DNA of 64,000 bases from Nibricoccus aquaticus (lineage in GTDB: Bacteria; Verrucomicrobiota; Verrucomicrobiia; Opitutales; Opitutaceae). Of the stretch, positions 18,987 through 27,857 are shown in pieces (position 1 is the stretch's first letter; every line of letters begins with the position of its first letter). The translations under genes and the position numbers were made by a program. Under the pieces are notes generated by a model that worked only from the letters and a program-made list of their open reading frames with translations, searched no databases and was not told the DNA's origin. The stretch is taken from the NCBI RefSeq assembly GCF_002310495.1, contig NZ_CP023344.1:4481501-4545500 (forward strand), written 5' to 3'.

Positions 18987-19144
18987 CCACCGGCGACCGT
19001 AAACTCTTCCTCTTCGTCGCGCTTGGTTTCGCGCTCCTTCTCGGCGCGTGGTCCACGCTCTTCACCATCGCCTCCCGCAACCGCATGGCCGACGTCCCCC
19101 TCGCGCACAAAACCACAACCTCACGACAGCCGCACTCCCCGTAG
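18983..19144 (+). CDS. Small single-span membrane protein in the cbb3 operon
   Basis: The ORF starts at ATG 18983, overlapping the ccoG stop (ATGA), and encodes 53 aa with one hydrophobic helix (LFLFVALGFALLLGAWSTLF). No family is recognised. The position after ccoG is that of FixH/CcoH, but the protein is much shorter. Its TAG stop (19142-19144) is supplied by the GTAG head of a hairpin repeat at 19141, so the original C-terminus may have been longer. Confidence 0.65.
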   Translation: MTTGDRKLFLFVALGFALLLGAWSTLFTIASRNRMADVPLAHKTTTSRQPHSP

Positions 19145-19169
19145 CCGCGCCACTTAAGGCGCGGACTCC
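19141..19169 (+). repeat. GTAG-headed hairpin, variant type
   Basis: GTAG is followed by a perfect 7-bp inverted repeat, CCGCGCC and GGCGCGG, around the loop ACTTAA, then ACTCC. The head and the CCGC start match the five-copy REP-like family, but the inner stem and loop differ, so this is probably a related subtype. It provides the stop codon of the preceding small gene. Confidence 0.6.
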
Positions 19170-19211
19170 GCCCTCCTTCATCCCTCTTCGCTACCGCACG
19201 CCCACCACTTC

Positions 19212-19916
19212 ATGGAATTCGCCGGCATCCAGTCCCCCGCCGCCGCCTTTCTCGCAGGCCTCACCACGAGCCTGCACTGCGTCGGCATGTGCGGACCGCT
19301 CGCCTGCGCCCTCACGCCCGCCGGCAAGGACCGCTCCGACCCGCAGACGGTCAACACCGTCTACCACATCTCCCGTATCCTGGGCTACACGACACTCGGC
19401 CTCCTCGTCGGCGCTCTCGGCCAGGGCCCGCTCAACGCCTTCAACGGCGCCCCGCTGCGCTTCGGCCCCTGGCTCTTCGCCGCGTTCTTCATCCTCGTCG
19501 CCTTCCGCCTCGATAAACGCCTCCCGCGCTTCGCCTGGCTCACGCGCCTCCAATTCCGTCTCCAACAAAAACTCCGTGGACGCTCCCGCCTCGCCGCCGC
19601 CGCCGGCATCGGCCTCGCCACCCCGCTCCTGCCCTGCGCACCGCTCTACTTCATTCTCACGATCGCCGCCTTCTCCGGCTCCGCCGCGCGCGGCGCAGAG
19701 TTCATGCTCTCGTTCGCCCTCGGCACGCTCCCGCTCCTCTGGCTCGCGCAAACCCACTACGCCTGGCTCCGCACCAAACTCTCGCCACGCACCCTCGCCC
19801 GCGCCCAGACCGCTCTCGCTCTCCTCGCCGCCGCCATCGTCCTCTGGCGCCTGCGCGGCACGTTCGGCGCATCGGCTCCGACTCTCGACAACCTCCTCTG
19901 CCATTTCTCGTCATGA
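19212..19916 (+). CDS. SafE/TauE-type membrane protein, probable cbb3 copper/heme assembly factor
   Basis: The 234-aa protein has about six membrane helices in two three-helix halves. The N-terminal HCVGMCGPLACAL motif and the second-half TPLLPCAPLYFILTIAAF are typical of the DsbD-like/SafE subgroup often encoded beside ccoI. Paired cysteines in the first and second halves could bind copper or cycle as thiols. The start is ATG 19212, and the stop overlaps the ccoI ATG by 4 nt, so the genes are coupled. The substrate is not known; copper handling is inferred from context. Confidence 0.85.
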   Translation: MEFAGIQSPAAAFLAGLTTSLHCVGMCGPLACALTPAGKDRSDPQTVNTVYHISRILGYTTLGLLVGALGQGPLNAFNGAPLRFGPWLFAAFFILVAFRLDKRLPRFAWLTRLQFRLQQKLRGRSRLAAAAGIGLATPLLPCAPLYFILTIAAFSGSAARGAEFMLSFALGTLPLLWLAQTHYAWLRTKLSPRTLARAQTALALLAAAIVLWRLRGTFGASAPTLDNLLCHFSS

Positions 19917-22312
19917 GCGCGCTCCCGTCCTTGTCCGTCCCCGTAGCCGCGAGCGCCAGCGAGCGGTCCGCCCGCGTCTGCCGCCACTGCGGCTCTCCCT
20001 CTTTCGACCGCGATTTCTGCTGCTCCGGCTGCGCCTTCGTCCACCGCCTCATACACGACGAGGGATTCGAGACGTATTACGATCTTCGCGACAAGATCAC
20101 CAACCCCGCCGAGTTCGCCGCCACCGCCCCGCGCGACCACGGCTGGCTCGCCTCGCTTCAACGCGACGCCCAGGCCGCCGCCGGCGAATCCTCCACCGCA
20201 TCGCTCTCCGTTTCCATCCAGGGAATCTCCTGCGTCGGCTGCGTCTGGCTCATCGAAAAAATCTTCGCCCGCCAGCCCGGCGCCGGCCGCATCGAGGTCA
20301 ACGCCCAGACCGGTCAGGCCCGCCTCTCCTGGCTCAAAACCCAATTCGACGCCGCGGCCTTCGCCTCCGAGCTCCAGCGTTTCAACTACCTCGTCGGCCC
20401 CGCAAACACCGCCATCAGCGGCCGCCGTTCCGAGAGCCAGCAACTCGCCCGCCGCCTCGGCCTCTGCACCGCCTTCGCGATGAACGTAATGCTCTTCACG
20501 CTCCCCGCCTACTTCGGCCTCGAGGCGGCCAGCCGCTACACGCACCTCTTCTCCACGCTCGCGATGGGCTTCGCCACGCTGAGCCTCCTCGCCGGCGGCG
20601 GCTACTTCCTCAATCGCGCCGGCGCCGCCCTCCGGGAGCGCACGCTCCACATCGACCTCCCCATCGCCCTCGGCATCGTCGGCGCCTTCATCGGCTCTTT
20701 CTACGGCTGGATCGCGCAGATCGAGGAGTATCAGTATTTCGACTTCGTCAGCGGTTTCATCGTCCTCATGCTTCTCGGTCGCTGGGCCCAGGTCGCTGCC
20801 GTCGAACGCAACCAGCGCCGCCTCCTTAGCGAACAACCCGCCCCGCCCCGCGTCCCGCTCTACGCGCCCGACGGCTCCCGCACCGAGGTCGCTCCGGAGG
20901 AGATCCGTCCCGGCCAGCACATCGGCGTCGCCTCCGGACAAACCATCCCGGTCGATGGCGTCCTCGCCTCCCTCGAAGCCACCCTCGGCCTCGCCTGGAT
21001 CAACGGCGAATCCGAACCGCGCCTTTTCCGCGCCAGCCAGCACGTCTCCGCCGGCGCGCAAAATCTCTCCCGCTCCGAGATCCGCGTCATCGCCACCCAG
21101 CCCTGGGAAAACTCGCTCTTCGCCCAACTCCTCAAACCCGTCACCCGCGCCGCCTTCCGCCACCGCACCATCGAGCGCGTCATCCAGGGCTATCTCATCG
21201 CGATCATCGGCGCCGCCATCGTCTCCGGTCTCTGCTGGTGGTTGTCCACCGGCGATCCCGTCCACGCCGGCGCCGTCGTCACCGCCGTCCTCGTCGTCTC
21301 CTGCCCCTGCGCACTCGGCCTCGCCTTCCCGCTCACCGACGAAATCGCCACCGTCCGCCTCCGACGCCGCGGCGTCTTCGTCCGCAGCCCCGACCTCTGG
21401 CCGCGCCTCGCTAAAATCGACCGCGTCGTCTTCGACAAAACCGGCACGCTCACCCTCGAAACCCCCGAGCTCCAAAACCCCGATACGCTCCGCTCCCTCT
21501 CGACCGACGCCCGCGCCGCCTTGCTCACGATGGTCGCCGACAGCGCCCACCCCGTCGCCCGCTGCCTCCACGCCGAACTCCTCGCCCTCGATTCCCTCGA
21601 TCCCGCCCCCGGTTCTCCCCGCGAAGTCACCGGCTACGGCATCGAACTCGGCCCCTGGCGCCTCGGCCGCGCCGACTGGGCCGCCTTCAGCCGCATCCCC
21701 TCTCACGGTGCCAAAAACGAAACCGCCCTCAGCCACCTCGGCCGCATCGTCGCCACTTTCTCCTGCACCGACACCGTCCGCACCGATGCCCGCCGCGAGA
21801 TCGCCGCCCTCTCCGCGCGCGGCCTCTCCACGACCATCCTCAGCGGCGACACCACCGCTAAGGTCCGCCAACTCGCTCTCGAACTCGCCCTCCCGGCCCA
21901 CCGCGCCATCGGCGAAAACTCCCCCCGCGAAAAAGCCGCCTGGCTCGACGCCCACTCCCCCGACCGCACGCTCATGCTCGGCGACGGCGCCAACGACTCC
22001 CTCGCCTTCGACCGCGCCCTCGTCCGCGGCACGCCCGTCATCCACCGCGGTCTCCTCGAGCAAAAAGCCGATTTCTATTTCCTCGGCCGCGGCATCGGCG
22101 GCATCCGCGCCCTCTTCGAAGTCAACGACGCCCGCGCCCGCACCCACCGCGCGCTCCTCACCTTCATGATCGCGTACAACGCCGTCGCCGTCGGCCTCTC
22201 CGTCACCGGCCACATGCACCCGCTCCTCGCCGCCGTGCTCATGCCCCTCAGCTCCCTCGCCACTCTCGCTATTGTCGCCACCGGCCTCCGCCCGCTGCGC
22301 TCCGTCGCCTGA
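19913..22312 (+). CDS. ccoI: Copper-translocating P-type ATPase for cbb3 oxidase assembly
   Basis: CcoI/FixI pumps copper for the cbb3 active site. The 799-aa protein has a Cys-rich N-terminal metal site (Cys23, Cys26, Cys36/37, Cys40), an HMA-like CVGC site near residue 107, the transport motif SCPCALGL near residue 463, the phosphorylation site DKTGT near 507 and GDGANDS near the C-terminus. The start codon overlaps the preceding gene (ATGA). Codons 11-19 (VAASASERS) are exactly the 27-nt REP-like element at 19943, inserted in frame without disrupting the metal site. Confidence 0.95.
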   Translation: MSALPSLSVPVAASASERSARVCRHCGSPSFDRDFCCSGCAFVHRLIHDEGFETYYDLRDKITNPAEFAATAPRDHGWLASLQRDAQAAAGESSTASLSVSIQGISCVGCVWLIEKIFARQPGAGRIEVNAQTGQARLSWLKTQFDAAAFASELQRFNYLVGPANTAISGRRSESQQLARRLGLCTAFAMNVMLFTLPAYFGLEAASRYTHLFSTLAMGFATLSLLAGGGYFLNRAGAALRERTLHIDLPIALGIVGAFIGSFYGWIAQIEEYQYFDFVSGFIVLMLLGRWAQVAAVERNQRRLLSEQPAPPRVPLYAPDGSRTEVAPEEIRPGQHIGVASGQTIPVDGVLASLEATLGLAWINGESEPRLFRASQHVSAGAQNLSRSEIRVIATQPWENSLFAQLLKPVTRAAFRHRTIERVIQGYLIAIIGAAIVSGLCWWLSTGDPVHAGAVVTAVLVVSCPCALGLAFPLTDEIATVRLRRRGVFVRSPDLWPRLAKIDRVVFDKTGTLTLETPELQNPDTLRSLSTDARAALLTMVADSAHPVARCLHAELLALDSLDPAPGSPREVTGYGIELGPWRLGRADWAAFSRIPSHGAKNETALSHLGRIVATFSCTDTVRTDARREIAALSARGLSTTILSGDTTAKVRQLALELALPAHRAIGENSPREKAAWLDAHSPDRTLMLGDGANDSLAFDRALVRGTPVIHRGLLEQKADFYFLGRGIGGIRALFEVNDARARTHRALLTFMIAYNAVAVGLSVTGHMHPLLAAVLMPLSSLATLAIVATGLRPLRSVA
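19943..19969 (+). repeat. REP-like hairpin, copy 3, inside ccoI coding sequence
   Basis: Identical to copy 2 over 27 nt. It occupies codons 11-19 of ccoI in phase (9 codons, no stop) and is the only copy of the family found inside a gene here. Confidence 0.85.
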
Positions 22313-22340
22313 CTCATCGCAAAATCTGCGCAGTCCCCGC

Positions 22341-22380
22341 CAACCCCCGCCGAGTTAACTTATCGGCCTTCTGCGATCAT
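22341..22380 (+). promoter_or_regulatory. Promoter-like element, site 4 of 4 (upstream of hemN)
   Basis: CAACCC at 22341 and GCCGAG at 22349-22354 with GATCAT at 22375-22380. The 34-nt phase matches the other three sites, although the hexamer starts with G, so this is the weakest copy. A start near 22387 would leave a 12-nt leader before hemN. Confidence 0.4.
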
Positions 22381-22398
22381 GAACGCACACCCACCTTC

Positions 22399-23811
22399 AT
22401 GATCTCCACGCACGACGCCCTCCTGTCCGCCTCGTCCGCGACACCTCCGCTCGATCTGGAGTTGATTAAAAAATACGCCGCCGCCGCCCCGCGCTACACA
22501 TCCTACCCGCCCGCCACCCAGTTCACCGCCGATCTCCCCGCCATCCGTTTCGAAGACGCCATCGCCGAGGACAACGCCACCGGCGTCCGCCCGCTCTCCC
22601 TCTATATCCATCTCCCCTTTTGCGAATCGCGCTGCTGGTACTGCGGCTGCACCACCGTCATCACCCGCAATAAATCTGCCGCCGACACCTACCTCGACGA
22701 CCTGGCCCGCGAAATCGCCCTCTATAATCTCCACCTCGATTCCAGCCGCCGCGTCGTCCAACTCCACCTCGGCGGCGGCACGCCCACCTTCTTCACCGCC
22801 CGCCAGCTCGACCGCCTGGGCGAACTCCTTCGCTGCTATTTCCAATTCGATAAAGACGCCGAGATCTCCGTCGAAATCGATCCCCGCCGCCTTTCCTGGG
22901 ATCAGGTCGAGGCCCTTGTCCGCCTTGGTGCCCGCCGCGCCTCCCTCGGTATCCAGGACACGGATCGCCGCGTGCAACTCGCCATTCACCGCCACCAGCC
23001 CCACGCGCTCAACGAGCAGGCCTTCACCTGGCTCCGCGCCGCCGGCTTCTCCTCCATCAACGTCGACCTCATCTACGGCCTGCCTCTCCAGACCGTCGAC
23101 TCCTTCGACCGCACCCTCGACGACGTCCTCGGCCTCGAACCGGACCGCCTCTCCGTCTTCGGCTACGCCCACGTCCCCTGGCTCAAGCCGTCCCAAAACA
23201 TTTTCGACGAACGTGGCCAGCTCCCCGACGCCGAGACCCGCCTCGCCCTCTGGCAGCTCGCCCACCAGCGCCTCACCTCCGCCCGCTACATCGACATCGG
23301 CCTCGATCACTTCGCCCGCCCCCAGGACGAACTCGCCGTTGCCCAGCGCGAGCAGACCCTCCACCGCAATTTCCAAGGCTACAGCACCCGCGCCGGCGCC
23401 TCCGTCTACGCCTTCGGCATGTCCGCCATTTCTTCTATCGGAAACGTCTACTTCCAAAACGCCCGCTCGCTCACCGACTATCACGACGCCCTTCAAGCCG
23501 GCCGCCTCCCCGTCCAGCGCGGCCTCCGCCTCACCGACGAAGACGCCCGCCGCCGCACACTCATCATGCGTCTCATGTGCGACCGCCGCCTCGATTTCCG
23601 CCGCCTCTCCGCCGACCTCGGCATCGACGTCCGGCAGATTTACGCCACAGAACTTGCTTCACTCGACGATCTCGAACGCGATGGCGCCGTGGAACTCTCC
23701 GAAACCGAGCTGCGCGTCACCTCTCGTGGAGCCCCGCTCCTGCGCGTCATCGCCCAGCGCTTCGACGCCTATCACGTGCCGTCCACCGGCCGTCACTCGC
23801 AGGCCATCTGA
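22399..23811 (+). CDS. hemN: Oxygen-independent coproporphyrinogen III oxidase
   Basis: HemN is a radical-SAM enzyme that decarboxylates coproporphyrinogen III to protoporphyrinogen IX without oxygen. The 470-aa protein has the motif CESRCWYCGC with Cys75, Cys79, Cys82 and the extra Cys84, the LHLGGGTPTFF SAM-binding loop, and VDLIYGLPLQT. It has the C-terminal HemN domain. The start ATG is at 22399. It follows the cbb3 locus and has its own promoter-like element. Low-oxygen heme synthesis alongside a cbb3 oxidase is a common genomic pairing. Confidence 0.95.
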   Translation: MISTHDALLSASSATPPLDLELIKKYAAAAPRYTSYPPATQFTADLPAIRFEDAIAEDNATGVRPLSLYIHLPFCESRCWYCGCTTVITRNKSAADTYLDDLAREIALYNLHLDSSRRVVQLHLGGGTPTFFTARQLDRLGELLRCYFQFDKDAEISVEIDPRRLSWDQVEALVRLGARRASLGIQDTDRRVQLAIHRHQPHALNEQAFTWLRAAGFSSINVDLIYGLPLQTVDSFDRTLDDVLGLEPDRLSVFGYAHVPWLKPSQNIFDERGQLPDAETRLALWQLAHQRLTSARYIDIGLDHFARPQDELAVAQREQTLHRNFQGYSTRAGASVYAFGMSAISSIGNVYFQNARSLTDYHDALQAGRLPVQRGLRLTDEDARRRTLIMRLMCDRRLDFRRLSADLGIDVRQIYATELASLDDLERDGAVELSETELRVTSRGAPLLRVIAQRFDAYHVPSTGRHSQAI

Positions 23812-23850
23812 CCACACGTCACCTAAATTTCCCGCAACCCACCCACTCTC

Positions 23851-25521
23851 ATGGACTGGATCGTCACCCTCTTCACTCATGAATCGGTCGCCCACGCGGT
23901 GATCGGATTCAGCATCGTCATCGCCCTCGGCCTCGGCATCGGCGCCATCCGAGTCTTCGGCATCAAACTCGGTGTAGCCGGCGTCCTCTTCGCCGGCATC
24001 GCCTGCGGCCATTTCGGAATGCAGCTCAACCCCGAGGTGCTCGAATTCATCCGCGAATTCGGCCTCATCCTCTTCGTCTTCGCCATCGGCCTCCAGGTCG
24101 GCCCCGGCTTCTTCGCCTCCTTCCGCCGCCAGGGCGTCACGTTGAATATCCTCGCCGCCACCACTGTCATCCTCGGCTCGTTGATCACCATCGGCCTGTT
24201 CAAATTCGCCTCCGTCCCGCTCCCCGCTGCCATGGGCCTGCTCTCCGGCGCCACCACCAACACCCCCAGCCTCGGAGCCGCCGGCCAGGCGCTCCGGCAG
24301 TTCGCCGAGACCACCCCCGCCATGCTCACTCAGCTCGGCATGGCCTACGCCGTCGCCTACCCGTTCGGCATCATCGGCACCATCCTCGCGATGATCGCCG
24401 TCCGCGTTTTCTTCCGCATCAACATCGCCACCGAGGCCCGCGAACTCGAAGACGCCCGCAAATCCGACAAACGCGACGTCCACGCCCTCACCCTCGAGGT
24501 CCAGAACCCCAACCTCTTCGGCGTAACCATTTCCCGGGTACCCGGCCTCGTCGAAGGCAAGGCCGTCATCTCCCGCCTCCACCGCGACGGCGTCAGCCAG
24601 CTCGCCCGGCCCGACACCGTCCTGCAACGCGGCGACATCCTCACCGTCGTCATGCCCGCCGACCGCGCCGACACCCTGCGCATCGCCATCGGCAATCCCA
24701 CCACCGCCATCCCCGCGACCGGCACCGGCCAGCTCACCACCCGCCGCGTTCTCATCACCCGCGAAAACGTCCTCGGCAAAGGCGTCAATAAACTCGACCT
24801 CCACACCCGCTTCGGCGTCAACGTCACCCGCGTCTCCCGCACCGGCGAAGACTTCACCGCCACCAGCGGCCTCACCCTCCAGTTCGGCGACCTGCTCACC
24901 ATCGTCGGCCACGAGGCCGATGTCCGTAACGCCGCCGCCGCCCTCGGCGATTCCGCGAAAGACCTCAATCACCCCCGCCTCGCCCCCATCTTCGTCGGCA
25001 TCGCCCTCGGCGTCCTCCTCGGCTCCATGCCATTCTACATCCCCGGCATGCCCGCCGCCCTCAAACTCGGCCTCGCCGGCGGCCCCCTCTTCGTCGCGAT
25101 CATCCTCAGCCGCGTCGGCAACTTCGGCTCCCTCGTCTGGTACATGCCTCCGAGCGCGAATCACTTGATGCGCGAAATGGGCATCGCCCTCTTCCTCGCC
25201 TGCGTCGGCCTCCGCGCCGGCGGCGCATTCTTCGATGTCCTGCTGCACGGCGGCGGCCTTCGCTGGATGCTCCTCGGCACCATCGTCACCCTCGTCCCCG
25301 TCCTCGTGATCGGATTCATCGGCCGCAAATTTTTCAAAATCAACTACGTCAGCCTCTGCGGCGTCATCGCCGGCAGCATGACCGATCCTCCCGCACTCGC
25401 CTTCGCCCAGACCGTCACCGGCTCGGAAGCCACCTCGGTCGCCTACGCCACCGTTTATCCGCTCACGATGATCCTCCGCATATTCGCCGCCCAGCTCATC
25501 GTCCTGCTCTTCTTCGCCTGA
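23851..25521 (+). CDS. AspT/YidE-type membrane transporter with two RCK-C domains
   Basis: The 556-aa protein has two blocks of membrane helices (about 1-190 and 375-556) separated by two regulatory TrkA-C/RCK-C domains (about 205-290 and 300-365; for example DTVLQRGDILTVVMPADRAD). The repeated GLLSGATTNTPSL and VIAGSMTDPPAL motifs mark the aspartate:alanine exchanger/YidE-YbjL family. These transport amino or dicarboxylic acids in the few characterised cases; the substrate here is unknown. It is flanked by hemN and a strong terminator at 25553. Confidence 0.85.
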   Translation: MDWIVTLFTHESVAHAVIGFSIVIALGLGIGAIRVFGIKLGVAGVLFAGIACGHFGMQLNPEVLEFIREFGLILFVFAIGLQVGPGFFASFRRQGVTLNILAATTVILGSLITIGLFKFASVPLPAAMGLLSGATTNTPSLGAAGQALRQFAETTPAMLTQLGMAYAVAYPFGIIGTILAMIAVRVFFRINIATEARELEDARKSDKRDVHALTLEVQNPNLFGVTISRVPGLVEGKAVISRLHRDGVSQLARPDTVLQRGDILTVVMPADRADTLRIAIGNPTTAIPATGTGQLTTRRVLITRENVLGKGVNKLDLHTRFGVNVTRVSRTGEDFTATSGLTLQFGDLLTIVGHEADVRNAAAALGDSAKDLNHPRLAPIFVGIALGVLLGSMPFYIPGMPAALKLGLAGGPLFVAIILSRVGNFGSLVWYMPPSANHLMREMGIALFLACVGLRAGGAFFDVLLHGGGLRWMLLGTIVTLVPVLVIGFIGRKFFKINYVSLCGVIAGSMTDPPALAFAQTVTGSEATSVAYATVYPLTMILRIFAAQLIVLLFFA

Positions 25522-25552
25522 CGCTCCTGCGAAAGCCCGCACCACCACCCCC

Positions 25553-25585
25553 AAAAAAAGCAGCTCCCGCAGGAGCTGCTTTTTT
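25553..25585. terminator. Bidirectional hairpin terminator
   Basis: GCAGCTCC and GGAGCTGC pair around a 4-nt loop, with seven A before and six T after. It serves the transporter on + and the TonB gene on -. Confidence 0.9.
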
Positions 25586-25611
25586 CATGTGTCCCCGGCC
25601 CGAAGCCCGGC

Positions 25612-26469
25612 TCACCGGCTCTCATCCGCGTTGCCCGCAGCCGTGAACCGCATCGGTTGGATCATCCGTACATTCACCGTCTTGCCGCGCCGGTACCCAG
25701 GACGGAACTTCCACTTCATGATCGCAACGACCGCGATGTCGTTGAACGCCTCATTGTCCGAGCTCAGCACGCGCGCTTCTGAAACCGTTCCTTTCACCGA
25801 AACAATAAACTCCACCGTCACACGCACTGTCGGCGCATCGCGCAACAAGTGCGCCGGCACCGACGGAGCCGGTTGAAACGTAGGCGACGGCGCGCGATCC
25901 AGATCCGAGAGGGAAAATATATTTCCCATGCTCGTCGCCGTGCCGCCCGAACCGCCGCGCCGGAAATTCCCCGGAATCGTTGAGAGATTATTCGCCCCCT
26001 TGACGTCCGCGCGCGGCAGCAAACTGGTCATATCAAAGGTCTGCGTGAAGTCCCCCAGATTCACCGTCGTCGGCAGATCGGGCAGCGACGGCACATCCAC
26101 GCCTTCCAGCGCCTCGCCCGTTTCGCCGCTCATATCCACGACCTCTTCATTCACGAGTTCCTCCGGCACCGGCGGCGCGACAAAACCCACTTCGACCGTC
26201 TCCTTCTCGACCACCGCCACCTTCACGACCTTCGGGCCGTTGAACCCAAAGAAAAAAGCCGCGTGCGCCGAGACCGAGATGCTCAGCGCCAGCCACACGC
26301 GCAGAACCCGCCTGCGCTCGACCGGGTATCTCCACGATCCCGGAGCGCTCTTCGTGCGGCCCGGCAATCCCGCCGCCGCCACGCGTTTATCGGCCGTCAC
26401 ATAAGGCTCCGGATCCAGTCCGCTCAGGCCGGCGGCGAAGCCATTTCCGCTGGGGTATTCGATGTTCAT
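25612..26469 (-). CDS. TonB-family energy transducer (stand-alone)
   Basis: The 285-aa protein has a cytoplasmic N-terminal region of about 50 residues, one membrane anchor (VWLALSISVSAHAAFFFGF), a Pro/Glu-rich periplasmic linker (VGFAPPPVPEELVNEEVV-type), and a C-terminal TonB domain (VTVEFIVSVKGTVSEARVLSS, MKWKFRPGYRRGK). TonB proteins carry energy from ExbB/ExbD to outer-membrane receptors. It lies apart from the exb operon on the same strand, with tRNA-Ala (opposite strand) between. The start is ATG 26469. Its particular receptor partner is not visible. Confidence 0.88.
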   Translation of the reverse strand: MNIEYPSGNGFAAGLSGLDPEPYVTADKRVAAAGLPGRTKSAPGSWRYPVERRRVLRVWLALSISVSAHAAFFFGFNGPKVVKVAVVEKETVEVGFVAPPVPEELVNEEVVDMSGETGEALEGVDVPSLPDLPTTVNLGDFTQTFDMTSLLPRADVKGANNLSTIPGNFRRGGSGGTATSMGNIFSLSDLDRAPSPTFQPAPSVPAHLLRDAPTVRVTVEFIVSVKGTVSEARVLSSDNEAFNDIAVVAIMKWKFRPGYRRGKTVNVRMIQPMRFTAAGNADESR

Positions 26470-26700
26470 GACCGGAGTTTAGTCCGCCCCGTCATCTCCG
26501 CCTGCTCATCCCTTGCCATTCAGTGGGCGGCTTTTGCTTCCTGCATTAGAAAACCTGTCCACGCGCCTCCTCGCCACACGCTCTCAAACGATCTCGTTCA
26601 CCCACACCGTTTCCGCCTCACGCCCGCGCCTCAAATAAGCCAAAAAACTCCTTGCGTTCACCGAACAAACTTTGATTTTCCACCCCTCTCAGTTGGTAAC

Positions 26701-26776
26701 GGGCTCGTAGCTCAATTGGTAGAGCGCCTCAATGGCATTGAGGAGGTCGTCAGTTCGATCCTGATCGAGTCCACCA
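26701..26776 (+). tRNA. tRNA-Ala (anticodon GGC)
   Basis: A 76-nt cloverleaf with acceptor GGGCTCG/CGAGTCC, anticodon stem CCTCA/TGAGG with loop ATGGCAT (anticodon GGC), T-loop TTCGATC, and a genomically encoded 3' CCA. It reads GCC/GCU-type alanine codons. A plausible promoter with TTGCGT lies in the upstream 60 bp. Confidence 0.97.
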
Positions 26777-26805
26777 ACTAAACGCGGAGCGAAAAACACC
26801 AGACG

Positions 26806-27768
26806 TCAGTCGGTGTCCCGCATGTTGAACTCTGATTCACGCACATCGCCGCGCCCATCCGGACGCGAGCCGATCGAGCCCACCGCCCTGAACGCCGTGA
26901 TCACCGATTGGTCGAACTCGGCATTACCCGAAGACCGGATGATCTTCACCTGACTGATCGTGCCCGACGCCGATACATGGAACGACACACGCGCCGAGGG
27001 CTGATTCGTAACGCCGAGCGGCACCACGTGCGCCTCCTTCACCTTCTGCTTAAGAAACGTGAAGTACGTCGCCAGCTGATCCTGTTCAGCCCGGCTGAGC
27101 GCAGGCCCGCCCGCACCCGCCTTGTCGGTCGCCCCACCATTAACACCGGTGGCCAGACCTTTGGCGCTCACCTTTTCATACGTTGAGGACGCGCCCGCCT
27201 TGGTGTTCGACGCGACTTTCTGCGGATTGGCTTTGCTAAACTGATCGTAACTCATCCGCTTCGCCTCCGCCGCAGCCGCCGCCTTACGCGCCGCAGCCTC
27301 CTTTTTTTCACGCTCCGCCTCCGCCCTGCGATGCCGGGTCATCACCTGCTTCTCTTTGCGGTCGGCGACCTGCTGGATTTGCTGCGCAAACGTCTTCGGT
27401 GGCGGCGTGGTTTTCTTAGGCTCCACTTTGGGTGCCGTCACAGGCGACGGCTCCGGCGCCGCCGCGACGACCGGTGATGGCTGCACAGGCGGAGCCGTGA
27501 CCGGCTCAGGCTGTGGCGGCGCGACTGGCGCGGGCTGCGGTGGAGCCGCCGTGGGCTGAAACTTAACCCCCTCGGGCGAGCCCAGCGCCGTCGCTTCCGT
27601 AGCCGCCCAGTTGTTGCCATCACCTGCGACGAGTTCGAAAATCTTCGTGGTCTCCTGCGCCGCCTCTTTCTTGAACGCGAACGCCGTGAACACCAACGCA
27701 GCCACAAATGCTCCGTGGAGCATCAGCGAAAGCGAGTAGGCGCTGGTGGAATGAGTGTTCGTGGACAC
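26806..27768 (-). CDS. TonB/TolA-like periplasmic linker protein
   Basis: The 320-aa protein starts with GTG at 27768 (MSTNTHSTSAYSLS). It has one membrane helix (LMLHGAFVAALVFTAF), a long Pro/Ala/Gln-rich linker with TAPP/PEPVTAPP repeats, an Ala/Lys/Glu-rich helical stretch (about 140-190), and a C-terminal TonB-type domain (ARVSFHVSASGTISQVKIIRS). The Ala/Lys/Glu helix resembles TolA domain II. It is the third gene of an exbB-exbD-tonB operon and should link the motor to the outer membrane. Whether it serves the Tol-Pal system or receptor transport is unresolved; no pal or tolB is in the window. Confidence 0.85.
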   Translation of the reverse strand: MSTNTHSTSAYSLSLMLHGAFVAALVFTAFAFKKEAAQETTKIFELVAGDGNNWAATEATALGSPEGVKFQPTAAPPQPAPVAPPQPEPVTAPPVQPSPVVAAAPEPSPVTAPKVEPKKTTPPPKTFAQQIQQVADRKEKQVMTRHRRAEAEREKKEAAARKAAAAAEAKRMSYDQFSKANPQKVASNTKAGASSTYEKVSAKGLATGVNGGATDKAGAGGPALSRAEQDQLATYFTFLKQKVKEAHVVPLGVTNQPSARVSFHVSASGTISQVKIIRSSGNAEFDQSVITAFRAVGSIGSRPDGRGDVRESEFNMRDTD

Positions 27769-27857
27769 AGGACTCAGTGGAGTAGGCGGATAACTCTCAG
27801 TGTTTCGTTAGACGCGTTAGCGATAAAAATGTTAGGACGAAAATCAGAACCCATTTT

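Noticed and set aside
19757-22219. 820-codon antisense ORF opposite ccoI, and an 811-codon ORF at 31075-33510 opposite holB and the MATE gene
   Set aside because: Low-complexity Asp/Glu/Gly/Ala sequence with no domain. They mirror known genes and span intergenic gaps.
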